The position numbers and the translations under genes were made by a program. Below the pieces are notes generated by a model. The model was not told where the DNA came from. It saw only the letters and a program-made list of their open reading frames with translations, and did not search any database. Below, in pieces: positions 1-8,938 of a stretch of 64,000 nucleotides of DNA (the first letter of the stretch is position 1; each line of letters begins with the position of its first letter). Source of the DNA: Alteromonas halophila (GTDB taxonomy: Bacteria > Pseudomonadota > Gammaproteobacteria > Enterobacterales > Alteromonadaceae); the NCBI RefSeq assembly GCF_014651815.1, contig NZ_BMXP01000004.1, positions 144,578 through 208,577 of the forward strand, read 5' to 3'.

Positions 1-149
1 GAACCGTCGGTAGCAACATTCCAGTTGCCGCTGGTCGACAGTCCTTCCTGCACCCAGTTATTTAGATCAATTATCGCGGCCTGCGCTGGCAGGACGGTTG
101 CTAACAGTGTGGCACTTAGCAAACATTTTTTTACTGCAGATTTCAACAT
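1..149 (-). CDS. 5' end of a secreted, probable PEP-CTERM protein (partial)
   Basis: Only the first 49 codons are in the window; the gene runs off the left edge. Read on the minus strand, an ATG at 147-149 follows a GGAGAAACC ribosome-binding stretch. It opens a signal peptide (MLKSAVKKC, then a hydrophobic run ending LPAQA/A). The mature start, AIIDLNNWVQEGLSTSGNWN, resembles the start of a family of PEP-CTERM proteins. The C-terminal sorting signal cannot be seen. The upstream DNA carries the same two-part promoter as the two complete PEP-CTERM genes at 39379 and 47318, which is the strongest support for this call. A generic secreted protein is the alternative. Confidence 0.6.
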   Translation of the reverse strand, partial: MLKSAVKKCLLSATLLATVLPAQAAIIDLNNWVQEGLSTSGNWNVATDG

Positions 150-188
150 GGTTTCTCCTCATGACGTCCGTTACGTCCGTCACCACTG

Positions 189-205
189 AATCAAAATCTA
201 TTCCA
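189..205 (-). promoter_or_regulatory. -24/-12 (sigma-54-like) promoter of the PEP-CTERM-type gene
   Basis: Minus-strand reading TGGAATAGATTTTGATT has GG and GA separated by 10 bases, the spacing of a sigma-54 promoter. The usual GC at -12 is GA here. It lies about 40 bp upstream of the ATG and 53 bp downstream of the TGTAAAAAA-CTGACAG element. Two other PEP-CTERM genes in the window have the same arrangement. Confidence 0.45.
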
Positions 206-258
206 CATTGCTTTAGCTATTGATTTTATGAGAAAAAACAATCCTACAGAAAAACGAA

Positions 259-276
259 TGTAAAAAATTCTGACAG
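259..276 (-). promoter_or_regulatory. Upstream element shared by PEP-CTERM genes (copy 1)
   Basis: The plus strand reads TGTAAAAAATTCTGACAG. The copies at 40555 and 48289 match it at 15 of 18 positions, apart from the two central bases and the final purine. It sits 110-127 bp upstream of the start codon, where an activator site for a sigma-54 promoter would be expected. The binding protein is inferred (PrsR type), not shown. Confidence 0.6.
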
Positions 277-531
277 TTTTTAGAGGCCGGAACTGCCCCC
301 CCCTGTCTCAGCTGCCAACGACTGCGTGCAAGCAGAAGCAAGCACTTATTGGTTCATAAAAAACGATGAATAAAAGACATGAGAGCACTAGCGAGACGTG
401 CCAGATGCTCTACAGGTTTCAGACGCCGCTTGCGCTGCCTGCGATTTTTTACTCCTGTGTGGGGTGTAAAAGTACTGAACAAATCATGTCATTCACGGAA
501 CAGTTAAGGCGAATATCGTGACTGCGGCCGG
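277..531. other. Intergenic stretch with no recognised gene
   Basis: Neither strand holds a convincing ORF with a ribosome-binding site. The stretch starts with a C-rich run (about 295-303) and separates the upstream element of the left PEP-CTERM-type gene from the decayed sulfotransferase. No terminator-quality hairpin was found. Confidence 0.5.
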
Positions 532-969
532 TTATAGCGTCTGCAGTCCCCGCCAGACATCATTCACCTGTGGAAACCGCTGCTGACAAAATGCGTACGT
601 ATCTTTATAGATCTCACGTACTATGGCAATCAACTCATCGTGCACCTTATCGTGCTTAACTGTCGTATTAACCCGCTGCTGCGCTAAGTCAGGCCGTGCT
701 TCCACGTTCAAAAATGCGGAAAGCTGTGCAATTGTCTCCGGGGTAAATAGATCTTCGAAAATTCCATAAAAGACATCGTCTTTGTCAAACACTGCCTCAA
801 TGGCGGCAATGGTATCCTGATAGCAGGTTCTGATAGTACAGCTTTCAGACGCGGCATAGTGCTCCAGCGCTATGGCATCAGATTTATCAATGTGCACGCC
901 TGCCTTTGTACTTTCGTTGCGCTTATAGTGACGAACGGCACTCCAGCATCGCGGTAGCTGCGTAACGAG
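532..969 (-). pseudogene. C-terminal remnant of a sulfotransferase
   Basis: The minus-strand frame is open from just after a TAG at 970-972 to the stop at 532. It encodes LPRCWSAVRHYKRN, which looks like the end of the 3'-phosphate-binding motif (RDPVERxWSAxxxxKR), followed by a typical sulfotransferase C-terminus (CYQDTIAAIEAVF, FYGIFEDLF, AFLNVE, VNTT, a final helix and RFPQVNDVW). The N-terminal PAPS 5'-phosphosulfate loop is missing, and upstream sequence in all three frames is broken by stops, so this is a truncated or frameshifted copy. Another minus-strand frame is open over 870-1139 (region GGHNMFAKD to SATKVQR), so a frameshift around 900-970 contributes. The PAPS-binding half is gone, so activity is not expected. 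Confidence 0.6.
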
Positions 970-1352
970 CTATTAAGGTTAGTTTCATGATAGCGTCTAA
1001 CCTGATAATTCACCGGTAACTGTTCCATACCTTTGTAATGTGCTTGAGTATTTACCCCGGTTAAAACGCTCGGGAACTTCAAGGCATGTTTGAAGGTATC
1101 CTTGGCGAACATGTTGTGGCCACCATTGGAGGTGCATCCTTATTGAATGATAAATCTGCGACAGTATGGCTAGCAATTTAAGAACCAATTCTATACCTTA
1201 GGAACATCTGTAGCAGTTAAGTACTTTCATTAGTAATTTACACATTGGCGCTATAAAGCCGGAGTTCACCCCTGATGCTTACTATTGCAAGAGCATGCTC
1301 TGGCGAAATTTTTGAGCACTGGACGCGTTGCCAATTGCAGTAAGGAAACACG
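970..1352. other. Degenerate DNA between the sulfotransferase remnant and the intact sulfotransferase gene
   Basis: Short overlapping minus-strand frames (up to about 1188) probably derive from the lost 5' half of the decayed sulfotransferase. None has a ribosome-binding site and a plausible start. The last part (about 1200-1352) holds the leader of the plus-strand gene at 1353. Confidence 0.4.
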
Positions 1353-2036
1353 ATGATCATTTCCCATAAACATAAATTTATTTTTATCAAAACAGTTAAA
1401 ACCGCAGGAACGAGTGTTGAAATTGCCCTTTCTAAGCATTGCGGACCTGATGACATCATCACTCCCATATCAAAAGATGATGAAGCCAAGCGACAGGAGT
1501 TGGGCTACCGCGGCGCACAGAATTACAGAATTCCATTTTCGAAATATAAAAAAATCGATTGGTTAAAATTCGCTTATGACAGAGAGCGCAGAAAATTTTA
1601 TAACCACATTGGTGCATCAGAAGTCATGCAATATATTGAGCCTGACATCTGGGATTCTTATTATAAGTTCAGCTTCGAGCGTAACCCCTGGGATAAGGTT
1701 GTCTCTTGGTATTATTGGCGATATAAGTCAGAACCTAGGCCAAGTATAAGTGAGTTCGTGCACTCGTCAGAGGCCAACATTATCAGAGGCTTTGAGCTCT
1801 ATACACACTTATCTGAGATGGCAGTCGACCAGGTATTTTTCTTCGAAAATATTAATGAGGAAATGGATAAAATCAGAGAAAAACTTAATCTCAGTGAACC
1901 GCTGTCTTTACCCTTCGCGAAAGGGGGGCACCGCAAAGATAAACGGAGTTACAGCGATATTTTATCTGACCAAGACAAAGCAAAAATCGCTAAAGTGTAT
2001 GCTAGGGAAATTGCCCATTTTAACTATACTGTCTAG
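1353..2036 (+). CDS. Sulfotransferase family 2 protein
   Basis: A 227-residue cytoplasmic or membrane-associated PAPS-dependent sulfotransferase of the Sulfotransfer_2 type, which transfers sulfate to a carbohydrate. The N-terminus carries the 5'-phosphosulfate loop FIFIKTVKTAGTSVE (residues 9-23). The middle has the 3'-phosphate-binding stretch FSFERNPWDKVVSWYYW (about 109-125). AAGGAAAC precedes the ATG with good spacing. The gene is clearly AT-richer than the surrounding chromosome and lies next to a decayed sulfotransferase of another subfamily. Together these suggest a gained or exchanged polysaccharide-decoration gene. The acceptor is unknown; surface polysaccharide is the likely target given the exopolysaccharide genes at the other end of the window. 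Confidence 0.8.
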   Translation: MIISHKHKFIFIKTVKTAGTSVEIALSKHCGPDDIITPISKDDEAKRQELGYRGAQNYRIPFSKYKKIDWLKFAYDRERRKFYNHIGASEVMQYIEPDIWDSYYKFSFERNPWDKVVSWYYWRYKSEPRPSISEFVHSSEANIIRGFELYTHLSEMAVDQVFFFENINEEMDKIREKLNLSEPLSLPFAKGGHRKDKRSYSDILSDQDKAKIAKVYAREIAHFNYTV

Positions 2037-2160
2037 AATTGCAGACTTGTACGTTACAAAATATCATTCGTCCACTGCGCGGTATTGCTTCGCTGGGCGC
2101 AACTGGTTTGTCTTGGGCTAATGGATTTTCCAAGGTAAATGTGCATCAATAGGCGATGCT

Positions 2161-2196
2161 CTACACTAAAGCCGGGTTCCCCCGGCTTTAATGTAG
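2161..2196. terminator. Hairpin between convergent genes
   Basis: TAAAGCCGGG-ttcc-CCCGGCTTTA forms a 10-bp perfect stem, extended by CTACA/TGTAG outside it. It separates the plus-strand sulfotransferase from the minus-strand outer-membrane protein and can serve both, although neither side has a long T-run. Confidence 0.6.
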
Positions 2197-2215
2197 ACTC
2201 AAGAGTTATCAATCT

Positions 2216-2800
2216 TTAAAACCGGTATTCTACACCTAAACTGGCCTGCTTCAGGTCGGTGTTAAACTCAGTGTCATCAATATCTTCTACCGCGTCTTCC
2301 GCGTCCATCGACGAGTCGTAGACAGTGTACTCGGCAGTAATCAGGAACCGTTCGTTGACGGCGTAGCTGACGCCGCCGCCCACAAACACACTTTCATCGT
2401 CGTAATCGTTGTTCACGGTGCCGACATTATATTCTGTCTCTGACCACAGCTGACCAAGTTTACCGAAAATCGAAAAGCGCTCTGTGATTGGGTACGTGCC
2501 CTTAAGCCCGGCCGTAAAACCGTCAGTTTCAGCATTGGCTAAATCATTACCGTAGTCGCCAAAGTCAATATAGCTGCCTTCCAGCGCAAAATATTCGTTG
2601 AACCGGTAACCGGCGACACCCTGCCATACGTCTTTATCATCATCGAACTCATCATCGCCGTCTACGCGCAGATACCCATAGTTACCGCCAACATAGAAAC
2701 CCGCGTCATCAATGTTTTCATCCTGGTTATAGGACTGTGCCTGCGCACCGAACGCCGTGAGTGCCACAATACCCGCAATAGTGCTTTTAATGTGTTTCAT
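2216..2800 (-). CDS. Outer-membrane beta-barrel protein (OmpA/opacity-like porin family)
   Basis: A 194-residue precursor with a signal peptide (MKHIKSTIAGIVALTAFGAQAQ). An acidic spacer (YNQDENIDD) follows, then alternating beta-strands typical of a small 8-stranded barrel (FYVGGNYGYLRV, GYRFNEYFALEGSYIDFG, SYAVNERFLITAEYTVYD). The protein ends ASLGVEYRF, the terminal aromatic outer-membrane insertion signal. The ATG at 2800 is preferred over an upstream in-frame one because GAGGAAGT lies just before it. The loops are rich in Asp and Glu, as expected for a marine or halophilic organism. Its substrate or structural role cannot be told from the sequence. Confidence 0.85.
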   Translation of the reverse strand: MKHIKSTIAGIVALTAFGAQAQSYNQDENIDDAGFYVGGNYGYLRVDGDDEFDDDKDVWQGVAGYRFNEYFALEGSYIDFGDYGNDLANAETDGFTAGLKGTYPITERFSIFGKLGQLWSETEYNVGTVNNDYDDESVFVGGGVSYAVNERFLITAEYTVYDSSMDAEDAVEDIDDTEFNTDLKQASLGVEYRF

Positions 2801-3125
2801 AGATACTTCCTCGTTCGTTTTCATCCCCCGGAAAAAGAATCAGGGGCCAGTGAGTGTCAACAAAGCTGTATCAAGCGCCGTGCCAACCTATACATCTGAG
2901 AAATAACCCTGTTTTCAGGAAAGACTTTCAGGATTGGGTAAAATTTCTGCGTAAAAAAAACAGAGATCTTCGCGGCCTTTCCTGCGGGACAAATTTCATT
3001 CGGCTACTTAGTGAAATATTTTTCCGGGGCGTGAAGTCTTTTCACAGCAAGTGCTGGCCAGTAAGTAATCACTACGGATTGCCGGGCTGAACTCGCGCAA
3101 CCTGGATTCGTCAGGCCTCCGCCTT

Positions 3126-3153
3126 GATAATATTGCTGATAATCATTATCATT
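3126..3153 (+). promoter_or_regulatory. Fur box upstream of the TonB-dependent receptor
   Basis: GATAATattgctGATAATCATTATCatt contains GATAATCATTATC, which closely matches the Fur consensus GATAATGATAATCATTATC. It lies about 32 bp upstream of the receptor start and probably overlaps the promoter. This predicts iron-repressed expression of the receptor and the PepSY gene behind it. Confidence 0.75.
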
Positions 3154-3184
3154 CGCGCAAATTTAAAAATCTTTGAAGTATTGT

Positions 3185-5269
3185 ATGAAAAGAACGTCTG
3201 TTTCACTTGCCCTTCTGTCTGTCATGGCATTACCTGCTGTCGCCAGTCCTCAGATTGATGATGTCATTGAGGTAACGGCCACCCGCACCAGCGTACCGCA
3301 AAGTGCTATTCCGGCCACGGTGTCCGTTATTACCGGCGACGAGATCCGCTCACAGCTTAACGTGGCACAGTCGCTTTCAGATATTCTTGGCAACATGATC
3401 CCGGCGTTTTCTCCTTCCCGTCAGAAACTCACCAGCTCAGGCGAAACATTGCGGGGACGTAATCCACTGTATCTGATCGACGGCATTCCCCAGTCAAACC
3501 CATTGCGTAATGGCTCGCGCGCAGCGTACACCATCGATCCGTTTATGATTGAGCGAGTCGAAGTCATCCATGGTGCCAGTGCCATTCAGGGCATGGGCGC
3601 CAGTGGCGGCATTATCAACATCGTCACTAAATCAGCGGAGTCCGGGCCCACCCATGAAGTGAATGCGGGGGTAACAGCATCACCGGAGGCGTTTTCTGAC
3701 AGCCTCACATACCAGACGGGGTACCTGTTCAGACAAAATGCGGATGACTGGCAAACTGTTCTGGGTGTGCAGCTAAAAGAGACCGGCATGTATGTCGACG
3801 GTAACGGACAACTCATCGGTGTCGATGGCGTACAGGGCGATACCATGGACTCACGCAGCTATGATGTATTTGCAAAGATCGGCTACACCATAGACAGTAA
3901 TCAGTCGCTGCAGTTTATGTTTAACCGTTTTGACATGGCAGGTAACGGCGACTATCGGGGCGTTGATGGTGATCGCGCTGCAGGCATTCCCGCGACCTCA
4001 CTGGAACAAGGCGTTGAGGGCGACAGCCCGGAAAACGAGGTCATTACGTCCAGCCTGACTTACCAGCACCAGTCACTGTTGAATGCTGATCTAAACTGGC
4101 AACTTTTCTTTCAGGATTTCTCTGCATTATACGGTGGTGGCCGCTATGGTACCTTTCAGGACCCGGCGTTTGGCGACAACCTGTTTGACCAGTCTCGCAA
4201 TGACTCACGCAAATATGGATCACGCCTGACTATGAACTGGCAGGACGTTGCCAACAGTCCGCTGGGTATTACCGCCGGACTCGACTTTCTGAATGACACA
4301 ACCTTTCAGGAGCTGGCGCAGACGGGACGCAAATGGGTGCCTGACACAGAGTTTGTCAACTGGGCCCCTTATGCTCAGGCGCGCTATCAGCTTGGCGATC
4401 TGAACCTGAGTGCCGGTGTTCGCTACGAATATGGCAAGCTCAAGGTCGATGACTTTACTACCCTGTATTCTTACAACAGTACCTTTGTAGAAGGAGGCGA
4501 CCCGTCATTCAACGAGTTGCTGCACAACATTGGCGCGGTATACCAGATTAGCGATGGGTGGCGCGTTTATGCGAGCTATTCTGAAGGCTTCAGTATGCCG
4601 GATGTGGGCCGGGTTTTGCGCGGGATCAGTGAGCCAGGCTTGACGGTTTCCAGCTTCCTGGATCTGCAGCCTGTGATTGCCGACAACCAGGAAGTGGGCG
4701 TGGAATACAGCGCTGATGCCCTAACCTTCAGCGCCAGCTATTTCACCTCTGACTCTGATTTGGGTGCACGCCTGCAGGCTGACGCCGATGGTATTTATAC
4801 CGTTAAACGGGAGCGCACTGAAATAGATGGCCTGGAGATTAATGCCAGTTATATGCTGTCAGCCGATACCCGTTTCTCGGTAAGCTATGCCGACACCGAT
4901 GGCGAATTTGACAGCAACGGTGACAACACCGTCGATCAGAAACTCTCCGGTCGCAACATTGCCCCGCGTCGTATGAATGTTACCTGGCAGCAAAGCTGGT
5001 CAGATATGCTGTTAACCCGCCTGCAGTACAGTAAACTGTTCGACCGTGATGCGCCGGCAGGTAATAGCATCAACGATTTCGACGGCTACCACACACTCAA
5101 CGCAACGGCAACGCTGGACACCCTCGACGCCGGAACCTTCACACTGGGTATAGAAAACCTGATGGATGAATTTTACTTTACCTACTATGCACAGAGTGTC
5201 GGCGGTGATAACCGCAACTTTGCAGGCCGTGGCCGCACGGTAACACTGAGCTGGCAATATGGCTGGTAA
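3185..5269 (+). CDS. TonB-dependent receptor, probable ferric-siderophore or heme uptake
   Basis: A 694-residue outer-membrane transporter driven by TonB-ExbBD. It has a signal peptide (MKRTSVSLALLSVMALPAVAS), a TonB box region (DDVIEVTATRT, about residues 25-35), a plug domain (ISVI-like VSVITGDEI, LIDGIPQSNP, IERVEVIHGASAIQGMGASGGIINIVT) and a 22-strand barrel. The barrel has the late motif NLMDEFYFTYY and ends VTLSWQYGW. A TTG 12 bp upstream is an alternative start, but ATG 3185 gives the cleaner signal peptide. The Fur box in its promoter and the PepSY-TM gene four bases downstream point to ferric-siderophore uptake. The ligand is not identifiable. Confidence 0.9.
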   Translation: MKRTSVSLALLSVMALPAVASPQIDDVIEVTATRTSVPQSAIPATVSVITGDEIRSQLNVAQSLSDILGNMIPAFSPSRQKLTSSGETLRGRNPLYLIDGIPQSNPLRNGSRAAYTIDPFMIERVEVIHGASAIQGMGASGGIINIVTKSAESGPTHEVNAGVTASPEAFSDSLTYQTGYLFRQNADDWQTVLGVQLKETGMYVDGNGQLIGVDGVQGDTMDSRSYDVFAKIGYTIDSNQSLQFMFNRFDMAGNGDYRGVDGDRAAGIPATSLEQGVEGDSPENEVITSSLTYQHQSLLNADLNWQLFFQDFSALYGGGRYGTFQDPAFGDNLFDQSRNDSRKYGSRLTMNWQDVANSPLGITAGLDFLNDTTFQELAQTGRKWVPDTEFVNWAPYAQARYQLGDLNLSAGVRYEYGKLKVDDFTTLYSYNSTFVEGGDPSFNELLHNIGAVYQISDGWRVYASYSEGFSMPDVGRVLRGISEPGLTVSSFLDLQPVIADNQEVGVEYSADALTFSASYFTSDSDLGARLQADADGIYTVKRERTEIDGLEINASYMLSADTRFSVSYADTDGEFDSNGDNTVDQKLSGRNIAPRRMNVTWQQSWSDMLLTRLQYSKLFDRDAPAGNSINDFDGYHTLNATATLDTLDAGTFTLGIENLMDEFYFTYYAQSVGGDNRNFAGRGRTVTLSWQYGW

Positions 5270-5273
5270 GTGA

Positions 5274-6350
5274 TTGCGTTTGTCATTCGCTCAGCTTAAT
5301 CAGCGCATCCACACCTGGCTTGGTCTGTTGCTAAGCCTGTGGGTGCTGCTGATGGCGGTCACAGGGACCGCCCTTTACTACAAACCGGCACTGCTAAAGC
5401 TTACCTATCCGGTATTGGACACTGGCGCGCCGCTCAGTCAGACCGCCGCTGCAGTGCAGCTGGATTCCCTGCCCCCACAGCTTGACCACGGCTATGCCTA
5501 CATGCCGACCCGCGACGCGCCATGGCTGGAGGTGGTTGATACAGAGAACACGCGCTGGTACTACGGTGAATCAGGGCTGCTGTTAAAGCGTGAAGCTCAC
5601 AGCGATGTGATTGACGTGTTTGTATCACTGCATCATGATTTAATGCTGGGCGACACCGGAAAAGATGTGCAGGGGTTCGCCGGCCTTGCCAGTCTGCTGC
5701 TGCTCATCACAGGTACGATCCTCTGGTGGCCGCGTCATCGGCTGTCGCGCCGTCATTTCACGATTCACTGGTTTAGTCTTAAAAGCCGAAAAGGCCTGCA
5801 AACCCTGGCTGAGATGCATAAAGTCAGCGCGGTGATATTCCTGTTGCCGATGGTGTTATTACTGGGCACTGGCACCGCGATTATCTATTCACAGCCGGTT
5901 AACTCTGCGCTGGTTGGACTATTTCCCAGTGAGGGTCAGCAACCACTGATCCCCACACCCGCCCCCACGGCTGAAAACTGGCAGCAACGTCTGAGTGTTG
6001 CACAGTCACTTTTCACCAACGTCAGTCCACGGCTTATATACCTCTCAAAAGACCGGCTGCGACTGAAACACGAGGACGAATGGCACCCTAACGGGCGCAA
6101 TTATATTGGCTTTGACACAACCAGCGGAGTGCTGGCGGAACGTGAGGATGTGAGACAGACGGCCTACGGAAATCAGCTTTCCCACACAATCTACCCTTTG
6201 CACGTAGCTGCGGTAGGTGGTGTTGCGCTGTTAGCCGTCAGCACGCTGGCGGGTTTGATACTTATACTGCTGCCACTGACCGGTATCAGCTATTGGGTAA
6301 AACGCCGCAGATACCGGCCCAACGCACACAAAAAGCCAACCGCGACTTAA
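5274..6350 (+). CDS. PepSY-associated TM protein, inner-membrane iron-uptake partner
   Basis: A 358-residue inner-membrane protein with an N-terminal helix ([25 protein letters not shown]), a PepSY-like periplasmic segment, a second helix before ILWWPRHR, a third around [20 protein letters not shown] and a last one ([26 protein letters not shown]). This is the PiuB/FegO-like layout of proteins encoded beside TonB siderophore receptors; several reduce ferric chelates or assist their transfer. A TTG start is assumed because it begins right after the receptor stop and gives the usual short N-terminus ([14 protein letters not shown]). It is co-transcribed with the Fur-controlled receptor. Its 3' end overlaps the convergent cysE gene by 4 bp. 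Confidence 0.8.
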   Translation: MRLSFAQLNQRIHTWLGLLLSLWVLLMAVTGTALYYKPALLKLTYPVLDTGAPLSQTAAAVQLDSLPPQLDHGYAYMPTRDAPWLEVVDTENTRWYYGESGLLLKREAHSDVIDVFVSLHHDLMLGDTGKDVQGFAGLASLLLLITGTILWWPRHRLSRRHFTIHWFSLKSRKGLQTLAEMHKVSAVIFLLPMVLLLGTGTAIIYSQPVNSALVGLFPSEGQQPLIPTPAPTAENWQQRLSVAQSLFTNVSPRLIYLSKDRLRLKHEDEWHPNGRNYIGFDTTSGVLAEREDVRQTAYGNQLSHTIYPLHVAAVGGVALLAVSTLAGLILILLPLTGISYWVKRRRYRPNAHKKPTAT

Positions 6351-7171
6351 ATTTTCGGATCGAAGGCGTCCTGCGCTTCGTCGTCTGATGCCGGTGCGAC
6401 AGGGTCGATACCGGTATTGGCAAAGTCTTTGGCTGACAGACTACTGAGCGATTCGGTACACACATTGCCACCCATCGCCTGGATAGCACTGCACATTTCT
6501 TCCACTTTGCTGTCCATCAGCGCCATGTGATCAAGCATGATCCCCATGGCATTGGCAACCGGATCCGGATTATCTTCTGACACCGCATACGCATCAAACC
6601 CGTACTTTTTCGCGATGTGCGCACGCTTTTCACCATTCTCACCGGAGGACCGGGTATCGGCGGAGGTCACAATACGGCCAGGGATCCCAACCACGGTTGA
6701 ATCGGCAGGTGCGTCTTTTACCACCACCGAATTTGAGCCAATTTTCGCCCTTGCGCCGATGGTTATCGGCCCCAGCACCTTGGCACCAGCGCCAATGACC
6801 ACATTGTTTTCCAGGGTGGGATGACGCTTTCCGGCATTCCAGCTGGTGCCGCCCAGCGTAACACCGTGATAGAGCGTAACATCGTCGCCTAGTTGTGCGG
6901 TCTCACCGATAACCACGCCCATGCCATGATCGATAAACACCCGACGACCGAACGTAGCTCCCGGGTGAATTTCCACGCCGGTCAGCCAGCGACTAAACGT
7001 CGATAAACTGCGCGCCAGCCAGCGCCAGTTACGCTGCCACAGCCGGTGACTTACCCGATGGATCCAAATGGCATGCAGCCCCGGGTAATTGGTCAGCACT
7101 TCAAAGGTATTTCTGGCCGCCGGATCGCGATGAAAAACTGCCTGAATGTCTTCTTTGATGCCGGAAAACAC
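6347..7171 (-). CDS. cysE: Serine O-acetyltransferase
   Basis: A 274-residue cytoplasmic enzyme that acetylates L-serine with acetyl-CoA, the first step of cysteine synthesis. The N-terminus [22 protein letters not shown] is family-typical. The left-handed beta-helix repeats run from about 66 to 155 ([26 protein letters not shown] and onward, with the catalytic His in DHGMG). [20 protein letters not shown] matches the acetyl-CoA site loop. It is of the EpsC/short CysE type with a charged C-terminal extension of about 95 residues that is longer than usual and ends [11 protein letters not shown]. It sits 3 bp downstream of trmJ in the same orientation, a pairing common in gammaproteobacteria. 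Confidence 0.92.
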   Translation of the reverse strand: MFSGIKEDIQAVFHRDPAARNTFEVLTNYPGLHAIWIHRVSHRLWQRNWRWLARSLSTFSRWLTGVEIHPGATFGRRVFIDHGMGVVIGETAQLGDDVTLYHGVTLGGTSWNAGKRHPTLENNVVIGAGAKVLGPITIGARAKIGSNSVVVKDAPADSTVVGIPGRIVTSADTRSSGENGEKRAHIAKKYGFDAYAVSEDNPDPVANAMGIMLDHMALMDSKVEEMCSAIQAMGGNVCTESLSSLSAKDFANTGIDPVAPASDDEAQDAFDPKI

Positions 7172-7174
7172 GTT

Positions 7175-7894
7175 CTACTTTCCCTTCAGTGATTTATCAA
7201 TGGATGACAGGATGCCGCGCAGAATATTGAGCTCCTGCGCTTCTGGTCTGGCCCGGTTAAACAGGCGACGAAGCTTGGTCATAACAATCCCCGGGTGATT
7301 TTTCACAATAAAACCGGTACCGGTGAGCGTAGATTCAAGGTGTGTATAAAAACGTTCCAGATCGTCATTAAGTGGGTAGTCAGACTCCACTTCCGGCTGT
7401 TTGTCGGTCGCCAGGTACGCCATGCGCACTTCGTAACTTAAGGTTTGTACAGCCATGGCCAGATTCAGCGAACTGTACTCGGGATTTGCCGGAATACACA
7501 CATGAAAATGGCATTGCTGCAATTCTTCATTGGTCAGGCCATTGTTTTCGCGGCCGAAGACCAGCGCCACCGGGTAATTTGCTACTTCCTGAATAAGCTT
7601 TTCACCGCATTCGCGGGGCTCCAGCATCGGCCAGGAATGGGTGCGTGAACGTGCCGATGTTCCAACAACCAGCCCACAATCGGCGACGGCTTCTTCCAGT
7701 GAATCTACGGTAGTGGCATTGCCCAGTACATCCCCTGCCCCAGCGGCAAGCGCACTGGCTTTGCCGTCTGGCGCCTGTTCCGGGTCAACCAGATACAGGT
7801 TGCTCAGGCCCATGGTTTTCATGGCACGTGCGGCAGAGCCAATGTTGCCGGTATGAGAGGTATTCACCAGTACAATGCGAATATTTTCAAGCAT
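7175..7894 (-). CDS. trmJ: tRNA (cytidine/uridine-32 2'-O)-methyltransferase TrmJ
   Basis: A 239-residue SPOUT-class methyltransferase that modifies the ribose of position 32 in several tRNAs. The N-terminus [20 protein letters not shown] aligns well with the E. coli start MLQNIRIVLVETSHTGN, so ATG 7894 is chosen over a GTG three codons upstream. The knotted SAM-binding half carries [15 protein letters not shown] and [19 protein letters not shown]-terminal helical extension ([24 protein letters not shown]) completes it. It is probably transcribed with cysE. Confidence 0.93.
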   Translation of the reverse strand: MLENIRIVLVNTSHTGNIGSAARAMKTMGLSNLYLVDPEQAPDGKASALAAGAGDVLGNATTVDSLEEAVADCGLVVGTSARSRTHSWPMLEPRECGEKLIQEVANYPVALVFGRENNGLTNEELQQCHFHVCIPANPEYSSLNLAMAVQTLSYEVRMAYLATDKQPEVESDYPLNDDLERFYTHLESTLTGTGFIVKNHPGIVMTKLRRLFNRARPEAQELNILRGILSSIDKSLKGK

Positions 7895-8096
7895 AATGTC
7901 CACTACAAGATCAAGGTCAGATAGCCGCGAATGGTAGCATAGTAGAGGTCTAGATGGCTATCTACTGAGGATGCGCCTTGTCATCATTTCGGGCTATTTC
8001 TTTGATTGCATATCATCAGGGTTCTGCTACACTTCGCGCGTTTGTGGCGGGACACTGTATCGCCACGCTGATCTTTGACAATTGGTGGAGTACCTC

Positions 8097-8873
8097 ATGC
8101 ATCCGATGCTGAATATTGCGGTGCGCGCTGCGCGCGTGGCCGGCACAATTATCGCCCGTGGTTTTGAAAACCGGGGTGACCTTGCGACTGAAGCCAAAGG
8201 CGCAAATGATTATGTGACACAAATCGATAAAGACGCTGAACAGGCGATTATCCAGAAAATTCAGCAGTCCTACCCTGATCACAGCTTCTTAGGTGAAGAA
8301 AGCGGTGAAACCAGCGGCAAGGATGCAGAGTTCCAGTGGATCATCGATCCACTCGATGGTACCACCAATTTCGTTAAAGGCATTCCTCACTTTGCCGTAT
8401 CGATTGCCCTTCTTCATAAAGGCCGCCTTGAGCAGGCCGTTATTTTCGATCCTATCCGTGGTGAATTATTCACGGCATCACGGGGACAGGGCGCGCAGCT
8501 TAATGGCTACAGAATTCGTGCCAGCAAGCCTCGCGATATGTCTGAAACGGTTCTGGCCACGGGACTGCCGTTTAAAGATAAATCGCAGTTTGGCGAATAC
8601 GCCCTGTCATTAAATAAAATCTTCCATGATTGTGGTGATATCCGTCGCGCAGGCTCAGCGGCGCTGGATATGGCCTACGTGGCGGCAGGTCGTCACGACG
8701 GTTACTGGGAACGCGGCATTAAAGCCTGGGACATTGCAGCCGGCGAATTGCTGGTACGTGAAGCGGGCGGCCTGGTCACTGATTACAAAGGCGGCAACGA
8801 CCCCTTATTTAAAGGCGAAGTGGTAGCCGGTAGCGTGAAAGTTGTTCAGGGATTGGTTAAGCACCTGAAATAA
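8097..8873 (+). CDS. suhB: Inositol-1-monophosphatase SuhB
   Basis: A 258-residue Mg-dependent phosphatase of the inositol monophosphatase fold; in E. coli SuhB also binds the rRNA antitermination complex. Metal-site motifs are present: GEESGE (about 67-72), DPLDGTTNFVKGIPHF (about 84-99) and AWDIAAGELLVREAGG (near 210-225). ATG 8097 starts MHPMLNIAVRAAR exactly as in E. coli and has GGAG seven bases upstream; an in-frame TTG five codons earlier is less likely. It is divergent from trmJ, as in many relatives, and a strong terminator follows. Confidence 0.95.
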   Translation: MHPMLNIAVRAARVAGTIIARGFENRGDLATEAKGANDYVTQIDKDAEQAIIQKIQQSYPDHSFLGEESGETSGKDAEFQWIIDPLDGTTNFVKGIPHFAVSIALLHKGRLEQAVIFDPIRGELFTASRGQGAQLNGYRIRASKPRDMSETVLATGLPFKDKSQFGEYALSLNKIFHDCGDIRRAGSAALDMAYVAAGRHDGYWERGIKAWDIAAGELLVREAGGLVTDYKGGNDPLFKGEVVAGSVKVVQGLVKHLK

Positions 8874-8891
8874 TCGCGCCAGAAAAGAATC

Positions 8892-8921
8892 AAAAAAGCG
8901 GTGCATATCACCGCTTTTTTT
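8892..8921. terminator. Bidirectional intrinsic terminator
   Basis: AAAAAAGCGGTG-catat-CACCGCTTTTTTT forms a GC-rich stem with A-runs and T-runs on both sides. It ends suhB on the plus strand and the DUF2589 cassette on the minus strand. Confidence 0.9.
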
Positions 8922-8938
8922 GTGCATGCCAGCTATGA

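Noticed and set aside
2854..3090. 78-codon plus-strand frame before the TonB receptor
   Set aside because: No ribosome-binding site, no recognisable domain, Cys/Arg-rich random-looking composition, and it lies in a regulatory gap that holds the Fur box.
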